The notes beneath the pieces were generated by a model. It did not search any database. It was given only the letters and a program-made list of their open reading frames with translations, and was not told where the DNA came from. Below, in pieces: positions 61,861 to 64,000 of a stretch of DNA of 64,000 nt (within the stretch, counting starts at the first letter, position 1; each line of letters starts with the position of its first letter). The position numbers and the translations under genes are program-made. The stretch is from Acanthacorydalis orientalis (lineage: Eukaryota; Arthropoda; Insecta; Megaloptera; Corydalidae): positions 25,439,108 through 25,503,107 of the forward strand of contig CM068314.1 in assembly GCA_034766995.1 (NCBI GenBank), written 5' to 3'.

Positions 61861-62686
61861 TTCAGTCACCGGCAATGCCTCTTTCTATTCTTATATCATT
61901 GTACTTTACGTGCACATTAAATTGGTTGATTGCGAATATTAAAAATAATGAGATTTTATTTGAAACGAGAACGTTTAGTAGTTGTCCAGCCCGTTTTCTA
62001 TAATATCGTATTGAATTAAACATATTTACTACCGAAAGAATACGGTTATAATTAATATTCTGAAACAATAATTGGTATTAGTAGTTTTAAATGTAGACAT
62101 TATAGAAATTTCGTACGTTAACGATTTATTTTAATTAACATTTTCAAATGTAAGTAAAATCTAATTTTTTCATACCGCAACATTTTATTAATAGGGTCAA
62201 AAACATTTCGGTGAAGTGTACATCGCAGCGTTTTGGAAACGTGTGAAATGATGGATTTACAACAGGTTTCAAAATACCCTGCTTTCATTGTTTATATGTG
62301 AAAATTCGCCAATAGTACACACTCTTTTTTTCAAATACGTTACGAGGGTTAAAAAAATCTATTAGATTGTAAAATGTTAATCAAAAAATCATTTAGAGTA
62401 CATTTATACTAATTTCAGTTTTGATATAACACTTTTTTTTGGTCATTTTATGCAAAATGAAAATACTTTAAGAAACACTAACAGAAAAAAGAAAATAAAT
62501 GGATGTGCTGATTTGATCAGAAACAAATATATCAGTTTTTGAGTATACAATTGTTGTTAATTTAAATCAGTCATTGTTTTACTTACAACTGAAATATTAT
62601 AGTAATAAAAAAGTCAAATATCAATTTTTCATAAAGTGTTTAAGATATAATGTATTTTTGACTTTTAATAAACACATACATGATAT

Positions 62687-62689
<3 letters not shown>

Positions 62690-62740
<51 letters not shown>
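62690..62740. repeat. (TA)n microsatellite
   Basis: A TA run of about 50 nt. Confidence 0.9.
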
Positions 62741-62744
<4 letters not shown>

Positions 62745-64000
62745 ATTATCAAAAAAAGAATTTTAAAATTGTCTCAGATTAAGAAGCGTTGTATATATTG
62801 CTTAATACTTAGATAAAACTTTTGAAACGCATTTTTAAAGTGGATATTTTATTGGAAAACATGGAAGTGTATGTATGTGTTTGTTCGTGTATATATATAT
62901 ATATATATAATCTATAAATATATTATATTTGTATAATTGAAAGCAAAAGAATCAATTCCAAAGATTTTTTTACAAGGATATTCAGTATATTCATTAATAG
63001 AACGTCTATTTTGGTAAACGTATAAAATGTGTTCAGTAGTAAAATATGAATGCGTAAATATGGCGTAAAATATACTTTTGTGATGAGCTGTATCACTGAA
63101 AGCAATAAAACAACACCGATAAAACCGGAAACCCACGTATTTTAAATATCACTATTCCTTTTGTTTGTATTCTGTGCTAGTTACATAATATTTTTAATTG
63201 TTAAATATATTCATTTTTAAAAACATTCACGTTATACGAGTACATTTCAGTTATATTTTTTTAATGTAATGCTCTCTCTTTAACATGTTTTATACGGTTT
63301 TGATTCTTATTGATATTTTGTACTGAATGTTAATTAGTTATAACAATAATAAAATTGTGGGGATGAACAGTTTGTTTGTGCATTAAAAAATACTAACCGT
63401 AATGAAACTGAGGTATATTTCAAATAGATAAAATCTCCCTATTCAAATTACAGATTCAGATCTACATATCCAAATAATGAATACTATGGGAATAGTAAAA
63501 AGTATGCTGTTTATACTTTATAATTTACATATATATTTTTTTGTGTAGAATACTCTATTAATAACATTACTATTTCGTAATTGAATTTTGTCAAGTGTTT
63601 GTTTTATAAATTAATGTTTATTAAAATAATTACATAAAATTATAACGTACCTTCGAAAACACACTTTTTGATTAAAATTCTCTTTAAGATTTCATTTGTT
63701 ATCAAAATTGCCATTTCTTAGAACACTTATTTAATCTTATCGCGTAACTATGTAAGCATTTTTTTTTAAAAAAAATAATATATAACTTAATTACTTCATA
63801 CATACATAGCGAGTGCGGTTGTTATCAAAATTTTTTATCGCTTATATCAATATAAAAGTTAATAATAAAGGACTGAGAAATTAATAATCAGAAAAATTCT
63901 GTTCTTTTAGTATTTTTTAAGAATTATTTAATTTATATACATTGAATACATATAATAACTCAAATCTGATGTCAGTATAAAAAATTATAAATGTATTATA

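Larger units (their letters stand above)
44076..64000. other. luna intron 1 (continues past the window)
   Basis: No further luna exon was found. The intron carries mariner relics (46692-47868, 52739-53301, 54744-56013, 59690-60540), another TIR element (51271-51797), a palindromic MITE and its half copy, and many TA tracts. Complex but unassigned blocks lie at about 48150-48330, 56930-57130, 58660-58860 and 61500-61860. Confidence 0.7.

Overview
This is an AT-rich eukaryotic window with large introns and very many (TA)n microsatellites. It is almost certainly from an insect. The anchor genes are a protein kinase N (Pkn) ortholog and the first coding exon of a Klf6/7-type gene (luna). The transposons are mostly Tc1/mariner relics of kinds common in Hymenoptera (ants, bees, wasps). 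I infer Hymenoptera, but the sequence alone does not prove it.

Layout. (1) 1-3466 holds no gene I can support. (2) About 3.5-32.4 kb, + strand, is Pkn. Twelve exons from 8461 to 32413 splice in frame into 1067 residues (HR1 repeats, C2-like domain, proline-rich linker, AGC kinase, C-terminal tail ending FSYIADWC). A candidate extra 5' exon lies at 3467-3559. (3) Inside the 10-kb Pkn intron 17943-27972, on the same strand, sits a nested gene (21850-24696) of two long exons that encodes an unrecognised Ser/Thr-rich protein of about 846 residues. Downstream of it is a TATA/CCAAT promoter-like segment followed by an isolated GC-rich hairpin island (25170-25545). (4) 32.4-36.6 kb is Pkn 3' UTR and intergenic DNA. 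(5) 36572-37167, - strand, is a compact four-exon gene for an unrecognised protein of about 136 residues with two hydrophobic stretches, convergent with Pkn. (6) 37.2-43 kb is intergenic with transposon debris. (7) 43.0-44.1 kb is a CpG-rich 5' region and the first coding exon of luna (+). Its first intron appears to run to the end of the window, more than 19.9 kb.

Mobile DNA. There are four longer mariner relics (4061-5250, 14230-15330, 46692-47868, 54744-56013) and a truncated one (59690-60540). Three copies of a roughly 540-560 bp mariner deletion derivative keep only the transposase DNA-binding region (15483-16029, 18000-18537, 52739-53301). Two relics come from another TIR element family (41042-41922, 51271-51797). 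There is also a Tc1 fragment (39900-40089), a TTAA-bounded piggyBac-like MITE (42270-42482), and a near-palindromic MITE (45291-45605) with a half copy at 52430-52575. Many of these elements abut (TA)n tracts, as expected for families that insert at TA. I found no rRNA, tRNA or CRISPR array. The most notable items are the nested two-exon gene, the repeatedly amplified solo-HTH mariner derivative, and the promoter plus GC-island block.
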